Shown here piece by piece: positions 47,088-56,929 of a DNA stretch of 57,016 nucleotides (position 1 is the first letter of the stretch; each line of letters begins with the position of its first letter). The notes beneath the pieces are model-generated. The model saw only the letters and a list, made by a program, of their open reading frames with translations, had not been told where the DNA came from and did not search any database. Origin of the DNA: Desulforegulaceae bacterium (GTDB lineage: Bacteria > Desulfobacterota > Desulfobacteria > Desulfobacterales > JACKCP01). The position numbers and the translations under genes are program-made. The stretch is taken from positions 1-57,016 of the forward strand of contig JAVETN010000015.1 in the NCBI GenBank assembly GCA_034006035.1, given 5' to 3'.

Positions 47088-49232
47088 ATGGAAAAATTCA
47101 AAAATATAATTTCTACTGAAGAAAAAAATTTAAAAGATTTAATTGAAGTATCAGAAAAGGTTTTTTCAGAAGAAAAATCAATAAGAGAAAAAATTTCACA
47201 GGAAATAAAACAGCTTCGCAGAGAAAAACTCGAGCTTTTAGACTTTAATGAAAAAAACAAAATTGAAAAAGAAATAATAAGACTTCAACTTCAATCCTCA
47301 AGATATATTTTTCAGGATCCAAAAATTTTAAGATCACCATATTTTGGAATTCTTGAATTAGAAGATCATCAGCTAGGAAAACTTTCATATAAAATAGGCA
47401 AAAAAACAATTTTTGGCAAAGATGGAGAAATTTCAGTTATTGACTGGAGAGAAGCCCCCATTTCAAGACTTTTTTATGAATATGAATCAGGTGAAGAATA
47501 TGATGAAGATATAAGAGGAATGGAAAGAAGCGGAACAATAAATTTAAAAAGAAGAGTAGGAATAAAAAACAGGGATCTTAAATCAATTTCAGAAAAAGAT
47601 TTTACCCTTGTAAAAGACAATCTGGGAACCTGGGCTGAAAAAACTCAAAACGAATCATCTTCAAAAAGAAAAGAAGAGCAAAAAAACCATTGCCTTCCTG
47701 AAATTACAGCTCTTATAAGCAAAGATCAATTCAGGGCAATTACACTTGAACCTGAAAAAACATTTATTCTCCAGGGAAGTGCTGGAAGTGGAAAAACAAC
47801 CATAGGCCTCCATAGAATTGCCTATATGTGTTATTCTTACCCTGAAAAATTTCCCCCATCCAAAATTCTTGTATTAATGTTTAACAAATCACTTCAAAAA
47901 TATATTGAAGGGGTTCTTCCTGAACTGGGAATTTCAGGAGGAGTAAAAAGTCTTACGTTTCATAAATTTGCTTTTTCAATTCTTTCAAAGGAAAAGCTTG
48001 TATCAAAATGGAGAAACGGGAACCCTGAAACTTTTAAAATAAAAAAAAGCGGGTTTGCTGTAAAACTTGTTAACTCTTATTGTGAAAAACTTTTTGACAA
48101 ATCTCTAGAATGGATAACAGACAAATTCAATGAAGCAGGTTTGAATTCTTCAGCTGAGAAAGTACTTGAAGCTTCATCTCTTGATCAATTTATTAAAATT
48201 TTAAATGATTTTAAAATATCCCGGCCTTTGTCTAGCAATGAAAATTTGGAGTCAAAAATTGCCTCAAAACTTTTATCAAGACTAAACAATCACAGCCTTG
48301 ACCTTTATAAAATGTTTACAAACGAAAAATTTATAGAAAAAACAGCCAAAAAAGAAAATTATAAAATTGATGAAAAGCTTATTAAAACTTTAGTAAATTC
48401 ACAAAAAGATTTTTATTCAAGGGGTGAAAGCGACTTTGCAGACATAGGAATTCTTATTTATCTTCTTCAGTTAAAAGGGGTGGATTCTGCCCTTCCGGGC
48501 TATTGCCATATCATGGTTGATGAAGCCCAGGATTTAAGCCCTGCAGAACTTGCCGCAGTTATAAACGCCTCTGATGATAAAAAATCAGTTACAATCTGCG
48601 GAGATATGGCCCAGGCAATTAAAAATGATGTATATTTTGATAAACAAAAGGGGTTTGCAGGATTTGTAAGGGAGATTTCTTCTTCAAATAATTTTGCAAC
48701 AGCAGCAGAAACTCTTAAAATAGGATACAGAGCAACCAGAGAAATTATGGATCTTGCCTGGTATATAATGAAACAAAAAAAGGACAGCTCTTTAAATTCA
48801 AGAAAAGGAGAACCTGTTTCAATTAAACTTACCTCTTCTTTTGATGAAACTATTTTTAGAACAAAATCATTTCTTGTTTCCCACCAGTTACAAAGACCAG
48901 ATTCATTAACCTGTATAATCTGCAAATTTAAAAAAGATGCTGATAAAGTTTTTGAAGAATTAAAAAACCACCCTGAAATAAAAAACATAAGAAGACATGA
49001 AAAAGATGACTTTATTTTCTCTCCTGGAATTATTGTAACAAATGCTCATCAGGTAAAGGGTCTTGAATTTTCAAATGTAGTTTTTATAAATCCTTCAATT
49101 TCCCAGTTTCAGGACAATGATCACGATAGAATGCTTCTTCATGTTGGGTTTACAAGAGCATCTGAAAAACTTCTTATCATTGGCCATGAAAAAATGGCGT
49201 ATGACCTTTTAAATTATACCCCTGAAAATTAA
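47088..49232 (+). CDS. HelD-like superfamily 1 helicase
   Basis: 714 residues. N-terminal coiled coil (about 1-75) rich in Lys/Glu, the HelD-type block PYFGILEL and VIDWREAPISRLFYEYE (about 86-148), Walker A GSAGSGKTT (230-238), a large insertion (about 300-470), DEAQD (478-482, Walker B), GYRATREI (motif IV region) and the C-terminal VTNAHQVKGLEF and VGFTRASEKL motifs V-VI. HelD proteins remove nucleic acid from stalled RNA polymerase; most studied examples are Bacillota and Actinomycetota. A UvrD/Rep DNA-helicase role is possible but the first 150 residues argue for HelD. Start: ATG with AAAGAATC upstream, weak site. Confidence 0.82.
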   Translation: MEKFKNIISTEEKNLKDLIEVSEKVFSEEKSIREKISQEIKQLRREKLELLDFNEKNKIEKEIIRLQLQSSRYIFQDPKILRSPYFGILELEDHQLGKLSYKIGKKTIFGKDGEISVIDWREAPISRLFYEYESGEEYDEDIRGMERSGTINLKRRVGIKNRDLKSISEKDFTLVKDNLGTWAEKTQNESSSKRKEEQKNHCLPEITALISKDQFRAITLEPEKTFILQGSAGSGKTTIGLHRIAYMCYSYPEKFPPSKILVLMFNKSLQKYIEGVLPELGISGGVKSLTFHKFAFSILSKEKLVSKWRNGNPETFKIKKSGFAVKLVNSYCEKLFDKSLEWITDKFNEAGLNSSAEKVLEASSLDQFIKILNDFKISRPLSSNENLESKIASKLLSRLNNHSLDLYKMFTNEKFIEKTAKKENYKIDEKLIKTLVNSQKDFYSRGESDFADIGILIYLLQLKGVDSALPGYCHIMVDEAQDLSPAELAAVINASDDKKSVTICGDMAQAIKNDVYFDKQKGFAGFVREISSSNNFATAAETLKIGYRATREIMDLAWYIMKQKKDSSLNSRKGEPVSIKLTSSFDETIFRTKSFLVSHQLQRPDSLTCIICKFKKDADKVFEELKNHPEIKNIRRHEKDDFIFSPGIIVTNAHQVKGLEFSNVVFINPSISQFQDNDHDRMLLHVGFTRASEKLLIIGHEKMAYDLLNYTPEN

Positions 49233-49340
49233 ACCCAAGCTTTTATTAAAACATTAAAAACAATTTAAAATCAGGTATTAAACTTTAAAAAATCTACTTA
49301 AAATACAGCCTGGTTTTCCTAATCTTATGCAAATACAAAT

Positions 49341-50390
49341 TTACTTATCTGATTTCTTTTTAAAAAACCTTAATTTACGGGTTTTTTGCTTTGTTTGTGT
49401 TTTTAAAGATTTTTCACCAAAAATATAAGGGGTGAGTTTTACATACCAGGCAGCAGACTGAACCTGAACAATATAGGCAGCTGCAACTACAAGAGCTGCT
49501 GTTGAGCCTTCTGTTCCAAAAGCATTAATTGCAATTGCAAGTGCTATGGAAAGATTTCTCATAACAGTCCCATACACAAGAGCAATCCCGTCTCCTCTAT
49601 TTAAAAACAATTTTGCAACAATTGTACTAAACAAAAAATTTGCCCCATAAATTATTGATACAGGAATGAGAATATAAAGGATAATTTCAGGCGAGCTACC
49701 TATTGCTTTTGCTTTTAAAGCCATGGCAACAAAAACTATTCCCACCACCCCAAGTGTTGAAAGTGCTGGAAATTTAGGACCTATATCAGAAGAATATTGG
49801 GTGATTCCATATCTTTTAACAAGAAATTTCCTTGTTAAAACTCCGGCTATCATTGGAATAAAAACAATGAGGATAATCTGGTTAAAAACCTGAACAACAT
49901 TGATTGTAATTGCAGTTCCCATTAAAAACTTCACATAAAAAGGGGTTACAGCACTTCCAATTGCAAGTCCTGCCACAGTCATTTTTACGGCTGCTTCCAC
50001 ATTACCTTTTGCAAATCCTGTCCATGAAATTGTCATTCCGCTGGTGGGAACAAGGCCTGCAAGTAAAATTCCCAAAAGCATATAAGGATTTTCTCTTGTA
50101 AAAAAAATAAGGCCTACGGCAAAAACCCCAAAAGGTAAAATTAAAAAATTTATTCCAAGTGCAAAAAGCTGAGCTTTTGTATCCCCTTTTTCAAAAACCT
50201 TGCTCATATTTAAATTTACCATCATGGGATAAACCATTAAAATAGTAAGAGGCATGATCAAAGATTTTAAAAATTCAGAATCATAAAACCAGCCAAATAA
50301 AAATCCGGAAAGCATCATAAAAGGAATTGCAATGGTAAGGTGTTTTTGAATAGTTGAGATAAGTTTCCACATTTGTTTGATTAACCTCAT
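49341..50390 (-). CDS. BASS/ACR3-superfamily sodium-symporter-like transporter
   Basis: 349 residues with about nine to ten hydrophobic segments and a basic tail (about 325-349). The substrate-site block GLVPTSGMTISWTGFAKGN (about 112-130) and a second crossing TVMRNLSIALAIA (about 280) match the bile acid:sodium symporter/ACR3 superfamily. Unlike ACR3 arsenite pumps the conserved Cys after that first block is not present, so arsenite export is unlikely. Substrate unknown. Start could be the ATG at 50390 or one six codons later (AGG upstream). Not in an operon. Confidence 0.8.
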   Translation of the reverse strand: MRLIKQMWKLISTIQKHLTIAIPFMMLSGFLFGWFYDSEFLKSLIMPLTILMVYPMMVNLNMSKVFEKGDTKAQLFALGINFLILPFGVFAVGLIFFTRENPYMLLGILLAGLVPTSGMTISWTGFAKGNVEAAVKMTVAGLAIGSAVTPFYVKFLMGTAITINVVQVFNQIILIVFIPMIAGVLTRKFLVKRYGITQYSSDIGPKFPALSTLGVVGIVFVAMALKAKAIGSSPEIILYILIPVSIIYGANFLFSTIVAKLFLNRGDGIALVYGTVMRNLSIALAIAINAFGTEGSTAALVVAAAYIVQVQSAAWYVKLTPYIFGEKSLKTQTKQKTRKLRFFKKKSDK

Positions 50391-50716
50391 AAATTTAAGT
50401 TTTTAATTTGAACAAATCTTGATTTTCATACATAAAAGAGAGAGAAAAACTTTGATTAAGTTACAAAAGATTTAAATTTACCCCTAAAACACTTGAGTAA
50501 AAAAACAGCTTTAAAAACCTGCAATTATCAATGAATTTAAAAAAATATACTTAGAATAAGCGAGAAATTCACCAAAAGCCAGGCTAATTAAAACAAGAAG
50601 ATGGAAATAACTATAAAAATAAGGTAAAATATCAGCCTGGTTTAATACCACAAGATCATAAAACAATTGTCCAATACTCTTAAACTGATAATCTGCCTTT
50701 TACTTTGGAGACAATT
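50391..50716 (+). promoter_or_regulatory. divergent intergenic region with CCAGGC/GCCTGG inverted motif
   Basis: About 326 bases without a gene. CCAGGCTAATTAAAAC near 50580 and GCCTGGTTTAAT near 50634 are inverted with respect to each other, about 45 bases apart, and resemble the motif in the 46760-47087 gap. The start of the giant kinase has GGAG (50707-50710) as ribosome site. No promoter could be placed with confidence. Confidence 0.35.
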
Positions 50717-53700
50717 TTGAAACTTGAAAAAAATAACCAATCTAAAACTTTTATAGTCAAATCAAAAGACAAGGAAAATTCAGAACTGATCATATCTGAG
50801 TACAAACTAAATAAGTTAATTTATAAAAGCCAGGTATCCAAGGTTATAAGGGGTTTTGACACTTTAAGAAAAATCCCTGTAATTATAAAAGTTTTAAACA
50901 ACAATTCAGTTACTCCAGTACTGACACAAAAACTAGAACAAGATTTTGAAATAAGAAAACACCTGGAGTCAGAATTTATTGTAAAAGGATATAAATTTGA
51001 ATTTTTCCACCACAGACCTTTTATCGCCATAGAAGATTTTAATGGGACCGGACTTGACACCATAGTAAAAGACAAACCCCTCAATCTTAAAAATTTTTAT
51101 CAAATTGCAAAAAAATGTCTTGAATCAATTGACTATATTCACAAAAAAGGAGTTATCCACAAAGATATAAATCCTTCCAATATTTTATTAAATGAAAAAA
51201 CAAAAGAATTAAAACTTAATGATTTTGGGATCTCAACCATGCTTGCCAATGAACATCCAGAGCCCATCAATCCAAATTCTTTTGAAGGAACCTTAGCTTT
51301 TATTTCTCCTGAACAAACAGGCAGAATGAATAGAACCCTTGATTATAGAACTGATTATTATTCCCTTGGAGCAACATTTTGTTTTCTTCTTTCAGGAAAA
51401 CCCCCCTTTTCAGAAAGCTCTCCAATTGCAATGGTTCATTCACACCTTGCAAAAAAGCCCCACCCTCTTTACCTTATGAACAAAAAAATTCCAATTTCCA
51501 TTTCAGAGATCATAACCAAGCTGATGTCTAAAAACCCTGAAGACAGATACCAGAGCATAGAAGGAATTCTTTTTGATATTAAAAAATCAGAGGAAATATT
51601 TGATTCAGATAGAAAAAACAAAACTTTTGAGCTTGGCAGATTTGATTTTTCCAAAAACTTTATGATTCCTGAAAAAATTTATGGAAGAAAAAAAGAACTT
51701 GATTCTCTTGTAAAATCTTTTTTGAAAATCAAGGAAAAAACAAATGAAATTACAATTATAGAAGGAAACTCAGGAACAGGAAAAACCGCCCTTGCAAACG
51801 AACTTCACAAACAAATCTCTGAACCGGGCTGTTATTTTATTTCAGGAAGATATGAAGAGTTTTCACAAAACCAGCCTTATAAGGCAATTGTTGAAGCTTT
51901 TGAAAGCCTGATTTCAAAAATTCTTGGTGAATCTGAAGAAACAATTGCAAATTTTAAAAATGAAATTTTAAAAGCTGTAGATAAAAACGGAAAAGTGCTT
52001 ACCGAGATTTTTCCCAAACTTAAGCTTATAATAGGGCCTCAAAAAGATGCTTCAGATTCAGGCCTTTTGGAAACAAGAAACAGGTTTAATTATACATTTA
52101 AAAGATTTCTTAAGGTTTTTACTGATAAGCAAAGAAAACTTGTTCTTTTTCTTGATGATCTTCAATGGGCAGATCCAGCTTCTCTTGGGATTTTAAAGTT
52201 TCTTTTCACTGGAGAAGAAATGAAAAACTTTCTTTTTATAGGAGGTTGGAAAAAAAGCAAACCAATAAATTCCTGCCCTGTTTCAGTTTTTATTAATGAA
52301 TTAAAAAACTCATCTTTTCACATAAACACAATTGAACTTGGTCCTTTGTCATTTGAAAGCACCCTTGATATTGTCACAGACACCCTTGCCACTGGAAATT
52401 CAGAAGCATACAAACTTTGTGAACTTGTTTACAAAAAAACCGGGGCTAATCCATTTATCATAAAAGAATTTCTCCTGTCTTTGCATAGAAAAGGCCTTGT
52501 TTTTTTTGATTCAAAAAGAAAAAAATGGGATTGGGATTTAGAAAAAATAAAATCAGAAAATATTACAGAAAGTGTTTTAAAACTTCTCATTGAAAGAATA
52601 GAAAAACTTCCAAAACAATCCTTTTTGATTTTGAAAAAAGCAGCCTGTACAGGAAGCAGAATAAGCCATAAACAACTTTTTTCCCTGGCTGAAATTAAAG
52701 ACAAAGAATTTGATATTTACCTTTTTGAACTGATAAAACAAGGAATACTGATTCCCACCCAAAGAAACAACCCCAATGAAAATTCAGTTTCAATCAATTC
52801 AGATGAAAAAAACCTTAAACCCGATTATATTTTCCAGCACAATAGCCTGCGTGAAGCAGTATATAAAATGATAGAACCTGAAGAAAAAACTTATTTACAC
52901 CTCTTTATTGGGATGAAATTATTTGAAATAGCCAGCAAATTTTCTTTTGAAGAAAATCTTTTTGAAATTACAGACCAAATCAATTTAGGAAAACAATTAA
53001 TTTCTTCCAAAGAAGACCTTTTGTTTTTAACACATCTTAATTTTATTTCCGGTAAAAAAGCTAAAAGCTCAGGAGCCTATCAAAGAGCTCTTAAATATTT
53101 TGAACTAAGCAAGCAATTGATTTTAGAAAACAACAAAGATGATTTTTATAAAATAATTTTAAAAGAGCTTGCAGAAACCAAATATCTTTGCGGAAACCTT
53201 GATGAATCAAAGCAAATTTTGGAAACACTTTTTAATTATCAAACAAATCCAATTGAAAAAGGCAGAACCTATGAGCTTTTAATTTTGATATTTACCATGC
53301 AAGGAAAATACTTTGAAGCTCTTATGGCTGGCAAAAAAGCCCTTGAGCTTCTTGATATCAGCTTTACCATGGACAATATTGAATCTGAAACATCCAAAGA
53401 AGTTAATAAGGCAATTAACCAGTTAAAAAACATTGATATAAAAGACCTTGTAAAAAATCCAGAAACAAAAGATTTAAAAATTAAAACTGCCATGAAAATT
53501 TTAATAAGACTTCAGGCAACTTCATATTTTTCCAAACCAGAGCTCTACCCTTTCTTTCTTGCAAAAATGGTTAACTTTTCACTTCTTTATGGTCACTCTC
53601 CTGAATCGGCAAAAGGATATGCCAGTTTTGCCAATATTTATTCTGGAAATACCAAAGATTTTCAAACCGCTTATGAACTGGGAGTTTTAGGGTTAAACCT

Positions 53701-56700
53701 TAGTAAAAAATTTAAAAACAAAAAAACTGAATGCCAGTCCAGACTTTCTCTTTCAGCATTTCTTATCCATAAAGTTGATCATCTTAAAAACACTGAAAAC
53801 CAAATTGAAAAAGGATTTAAGGTAGGGCTTGAATCCGGTGAATTTCAATATTCAGGAATTCTTTTGTTTTCCAGGATATTAAACAGATTTTTCAGGGGAT
53901 ATAAACTTGATCTTCTTGAACAAGAAATTCCAGAAGCTCTTAATTTCTGCATAAAAACAGGAAACACAATAGCAATTGATGTAATAACCCCTTTTAAACT
54001 GGCTGTGGCAAGTTTAAGAAAAGATCCGGAAAATGACGGGAGTTTTTCAAAAGACCCTTTTTCTTTTAGTGAATCTAATGAAAAAACACCTAAAAAACAA
54101 AGCATGCCAGGAATCTTCCTTACTTCCCTTTTAAATGCTTTAGTTTTTTTCATCAAAGGAAAAAATAAAGATGCTTTTAAATCAATTTCCAAAGCCGAAA
54201 AAGATTGGAAGCCTACAACCGGATATTTTTCAGACACTGAGTTTCTTTTTCTAAAAGCCATTATAAGTGCTTCTGTTTATAATAAAATGAATGAAGAAGA
54301 AAAAAACAATACCATTACCTTAATGAAAAACTCAGCAAAAGATCTAAAATATAAATCAAAAACAGCTCCCCAAAACCATCTTTCAAGGTATTATCTGGTT
54401 GAAGCAGAAATTAACAGACTTGAAAAAGAAAATGAAAAAGCTTTTAAATATTATGATAAAGCTGTTCAAACTGCCTCTGAACAAGGTTTTTTTCAAATAG
54501 AAGCTCTTGCAAATGAGCTTTGTGCAAATTTTTGGGTAGGACTTAACAAAAACAAATTATCAAGGCCATATATGGAAGATGCCCTTGAAGCATATGAATC
54601 ATGGGGGGCAATAACAAAAGTTAAAAGCCTTGAAAAAAGCCAGCCTCAGCTTTTGTCAAAACAAAGCAAAAAAGAACTTTTAAAAACTCTTACTTCCAGC
54701 AAAACAGATTTTGATTCTGATTTTTTCTCAGCACTTGACATGGAATCTTTTGCCAAAACATCAAGGGTGATGTCAAGTGAAGTCAATTTTGCCAGACTTC
54801 TTAAAAAACTAATGAGAATAATTATAGAAAATGCAGGAGCCCAAAGAGGATTTCTTATCTTAAAAAAAGGAGAATCTCTTAATATTGAAGCATACTCAGA
54901 CTCAAAAAAAGTAAGGGTTCTCCAATCAAAAACCATTGAAGAATCAGACGAAATTGCAGAATCTATAGTCAGATACGTGATCCATACAAGCGAAGACGTA
55001 ATTATAGACGACCTTTCCCAGGCAAAAAAATTTACCGACGACCAATGGCTTAGAAAAAACAACACAGGCTCTGTTCTTTGCACTCCCTTGGAATATAAAG
55101 ACAAAACCATTGGAGTTCTTTATCTTGAGAACAATCTTGCCACAAAAGTTTTTTCAGGTGAAAGGCTTAAAACACTCAAATATCTTCTCCCCCAGGCAGC
55201 AATATCAATAGATAATGCAATAATGTTTGCTGAAAGTGTAAAACTTACAGAAAACCTGAAAAAAGAAATTGAACAAAGAAAAACAATTCAGTCCAAACTT
55301 GAAAAAAACGAACAAAGATACAAACAAATATTTGAAAATAACAGAGACCTTTATCTTGAAGCTTCAATAGATGGAACAATTCTTGAAGTAAGCCCTTCAG
55401 TGGAAGAAATTGCGGGATACACAAGGGAAGAGCTTATTGGGAAAAAAGTAGGGAAAAATTATATTTCTCACATTGATCAAAAAAATCTCATGAAAAATCT
55501 TTACAAATACGGAAAAGTTTCCAATTTTGAAGCAAAATGCAAAACAAAATTCAATACTTTTGCAGATTCATCAATAAATGCAATTATTGTAAATGATAAA
55601 AACGGCGACCCTGAAAAAATAATAGCATCAATGAGAGATATTACTGACAAAAAACAACTTGAATTAAAATTGTTCCACTCTCAGAAAATGGAAGCAATAG
55701 GCACCCTAGCCGGTGGAATTGCCCATGATTTCAACAATATTCTGGCAGGAATAACAGGATATGCAGACATAGCAAAACTCAAATTCAAAAAAGACCCAGA
55801 TTCAATTCCTTTGTATCTTGACGGAATTTTAAAAGCTGGAGAAAGGGCTGCAAATCTTGTAAGCCAGATTTTGTCTTTTACAAAAAACTCAGAAACAAAC
55901 AAAAAAGAAATAAATCCCATCCCTGTGATAAAAGAAGCTTTAAAGCTTTTAAGATCTTCTATTCCAGCCTCAATTGAAATGGTCCAGGATATAAAACTAA
56001 ACTCTGCTCTGATAAAAGGAAACTCAACACAAATTCATCAAGTTATAATGAATTTATGTGCAAACTCAGCCCATTCAATGAAAGACAAGGGCGGAACCCT
56101 TACCATTGGGATTGAAAAATCTATTATTAACAATAACAATGTATTTAAAACTTCTCTTGGAGAAATAAAACCCGGAGATTATTTAAAACTGACAGTAAAA
56201 GACACTGGACAGGGAATTTCTGAAGATCTCACCTCAAAAATTTTCGACTCTTATTTTACAACAAAAAAAACCGGGGAAGGCACAGGTCTTGGTCTTTCAG
56301 TGGTTCAAGGAATTATAGAAAACCACAAGGGATATTTTAATTTTTCAAGTGCAATAAACAAGGGAACCTGTTTTGAAATTTATCTTCCCCTTGTCCGGGA
56401 AAAATCAATTTCTGACAGGGAAAAAAGCGTTCTATTTGATTTAAAAGGCTTTGAAAAAATTCTTTTTGTTGATGATGAAGAAATAATTGCAGACCTGATG
56501 AAAGAGCTGCTTGAAGAATCAGGATATAAAGTTACCTGTGTTCAAAGTCCTGTGGAAGCTCTTAACCTTTTTACTGAAAACCCAGAAAACTTTGATATTA
56601 TTATTACTGATATGACAATGCCTGTGATGACAGGAATTAAACTCTGCGAAAAAATACACTCAATAAGACCTGATATCCCTGCAATAATATGCACAGGATA

Positions 56701-56848
56701 TTCTGAAGCAATTCCAAAAAAATCCTTAGAAAACACAGGAATAAGAAAAAAACTTTTAAAGCCTTTTAAAATTGAAGAGCTTAATATGGCTATACGAGAG
56801 ATTTTTGATAGAGATTATGGGAGAGATTATGGGGTCGGACCTCAATAA
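50717..56848 (+). CDS. giant hybrid Ser/Thr kinase-ATPase-histidine kinase-receiver
   Basis: 2,043 residues from TTG at 50717 (GGAG six bases upstream; TTG at 50705 is the longer option). Order: Ser/Thr kinase (about 25-300: K58, HKDINPSN with D150/N155, DFG D169, FEGTLAFISPEQTGRMNRT loop); AAA-type ATPase (IYGRKKEL about 317; Walker A GNSGTGKT 350-357; Walker B LVLFLDDLQWAD about 475-486); ~600 residues of TPR-like helices; GAF (about 1350-1520); PAS (about 1530-1640); HisKA with H1670 (GIAHDFNN); HATPase (about 1760-1895, DTGQGIS, GTGLGLS); receiver (about 1912-2035, phospho-Asp D1965 in TDMTMP). No membrane segment, so cytosolic. Such trifunctional kinases occur in myxobacteria, cyanobacteria and Desulfobacterota. 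Output is unknown: no separate response regulator is in view. Confidence 0.93.
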   Translation: MKLEKNNQSKTFIVKSKDKENSELIISEYKLNKLIYKSQVSKVIRGFDTLRKIPVIIKVLNNNSVTPVLTQKLEQDFEIRKHLESEFIVKGYKFEFFHHRPFIAIEDFNGTGLDTIVKDKPLNLKNFYQIAKKCLESIDYIHKKGVIHKDINPSNILLNEKTKELKLNDFGISTMLANEHPEPINPNSFEGTLAFISPEQTGRMNRTLDYRTDYYSLGATFCFLLSGKPPFSESSPIAMVHSHLAKKPHPLYLMNKKIPISISEIITKLMSKNPEDRYQSIEGILFDIKKSEEIFDSDRKNKTFELGRFDFSKNFMIPEKIYGRKKELDSLVKSFLKIKEKTNEITIIEGNSGTGKTALANELHKQISEPGCYFISGRYEEFSQNQPYKAIVEAFESLISKILGESEETIANFKNEILKAVDKNGKVLTEIFPKLKLIIGPQKDASDSGLLETRNRFNYTFKRFLKVFTDKQRKLVLFLDDLQWADPASLGILKFLFTGEEMKNFLFIGGWKKSKPINSCPVSVFINELKNSSFHINTIELGPLSFESTLDIVTDTLATGNSEAYKLCELVYKKTGANPFIIKEFLLSLHRKGLVFFDSKRKKWDWDLEKIKSENITESVLKLLIERIEKLPKQSFLILKKAACTGSRISHKQLFSLAEIKDKEFDIYLFELIKQGILIPTQRNNPNENSVSINSDEKNLKPDYIFQHNSLREAVYKMIEPEEKTYLHLFIGMKLFEIASKFSFEENLFEITDQINLGKQLISSKEDLLFLTHLNFISGKKAKSSGAYQRALKYFELSKQLILENNKDDFYKIILKELAETKYLCGNLDESKQILETLFNYQTNPIEKGRTYELLILIFTMQGKYFEALMAGKKALELLDISFTMDNIESETSKEVNKAINQLKNIDIKDLVKNPETKDLKIKTAMKILIRLQATSYFSKPELYPFFLAKMVNFSLLYGHSPESAKGYASFANIYSGNTKDFQTAYELGVLGLNLSKKFKNKKTECQSRLSLSAFLIHKVDHLKNTENQIEKGFKVGLESGEFQYSGILLFSRILNRFFRGYKLDLLEQEIPEALNFCIKTGNTIAIDVITPFKLAVASLRKDPENDGSFSKDPFSFSESNEKTPKKQSMPGIFLTSLLNALVFFIKGKNKDAFKSISKAEKDWKPTTGYFSDTEFLFLKAIISASVYNKMNEEEKNNTITLMKNSAKDLKYKSKTAPQNHLSRYYLVEAEINRLEKENEKAFKYYDKAVQTASEQGFFQIEALANELCANFWVGLNKNKLSRPYMEDALEAYESWGAITKVKSLEKSQPQLLSKQSKKELLKTLTSSKTDFDSDFFSALDMESFAKTSRVMSSEVNFARLLKKLMRIIIENAGAQRGFLILKKGESLNIEAYSDSKKVRVLQSKTIEESDEIAESIVRYVIHTSEDVIIDDLSQAKKFTDDQWLRKNNTGSVLCTPLEYKDKTIGVLYLENNLATKVFSGERLKTLKYLLPQAAISIDNAIMFAESVKLTENLKKEIEQRKTIQSKLEKNEQRYKQIFENNRDLYLEASIDGTILEVSPSVEEIAGYTREELIGKKVGKNYISHIDQKNLMKNLYKYGKVSNFEAKCKTKFNTFADSSINAIIVNDKNGDPEKIIASMRDITDKKQLELKLFHSQKMEAIGTLAGGIAHDFNNILAGITGYADIAKLKFKKDPDSIPLYLDGILKAGERAANLVSQILSFTKNSETNKKEINPIPVIKEALKLLRSSIPASIEMVQDIKLNSALIKGNSTQIHQVIMNLCANSAHSMKDKGGTLTIGIEKSIINNNNVFKTSLGEIKPGDYLKLTVKDTGQGISEDLTSKIFDSYFTTKKTGEGTGLGLSVVQGIIENHKGYFNFSSAINKGTCFEIYLPLVREKSISDREKSVLFDLKGFEKILFVDDEEIIADLMKELLEESGYKVTCVQSPVEALNLFTENPENFDIIITDMTMPVMTGIKLCEKIHSIRPDIPAIICTGYSEAIPKKSLENTGIRKKLLKPFKIEELNMAIREIFDRDYGRDYGVGPQ

Positions 56849-56929
56849 CACCCCAAAACAATTATAAAACAACTTTAAAAAAGCCTTAATTTTGTTCTTA
56901 AACATCATTTTTTACATATGAAATAAGAT

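Noticed and set aside
49341..50390. Arsenite efflux pump ACR3 as the name for the BASS-like protein
   Set aside because: The defining Cys is missing and no ars genes flank it.
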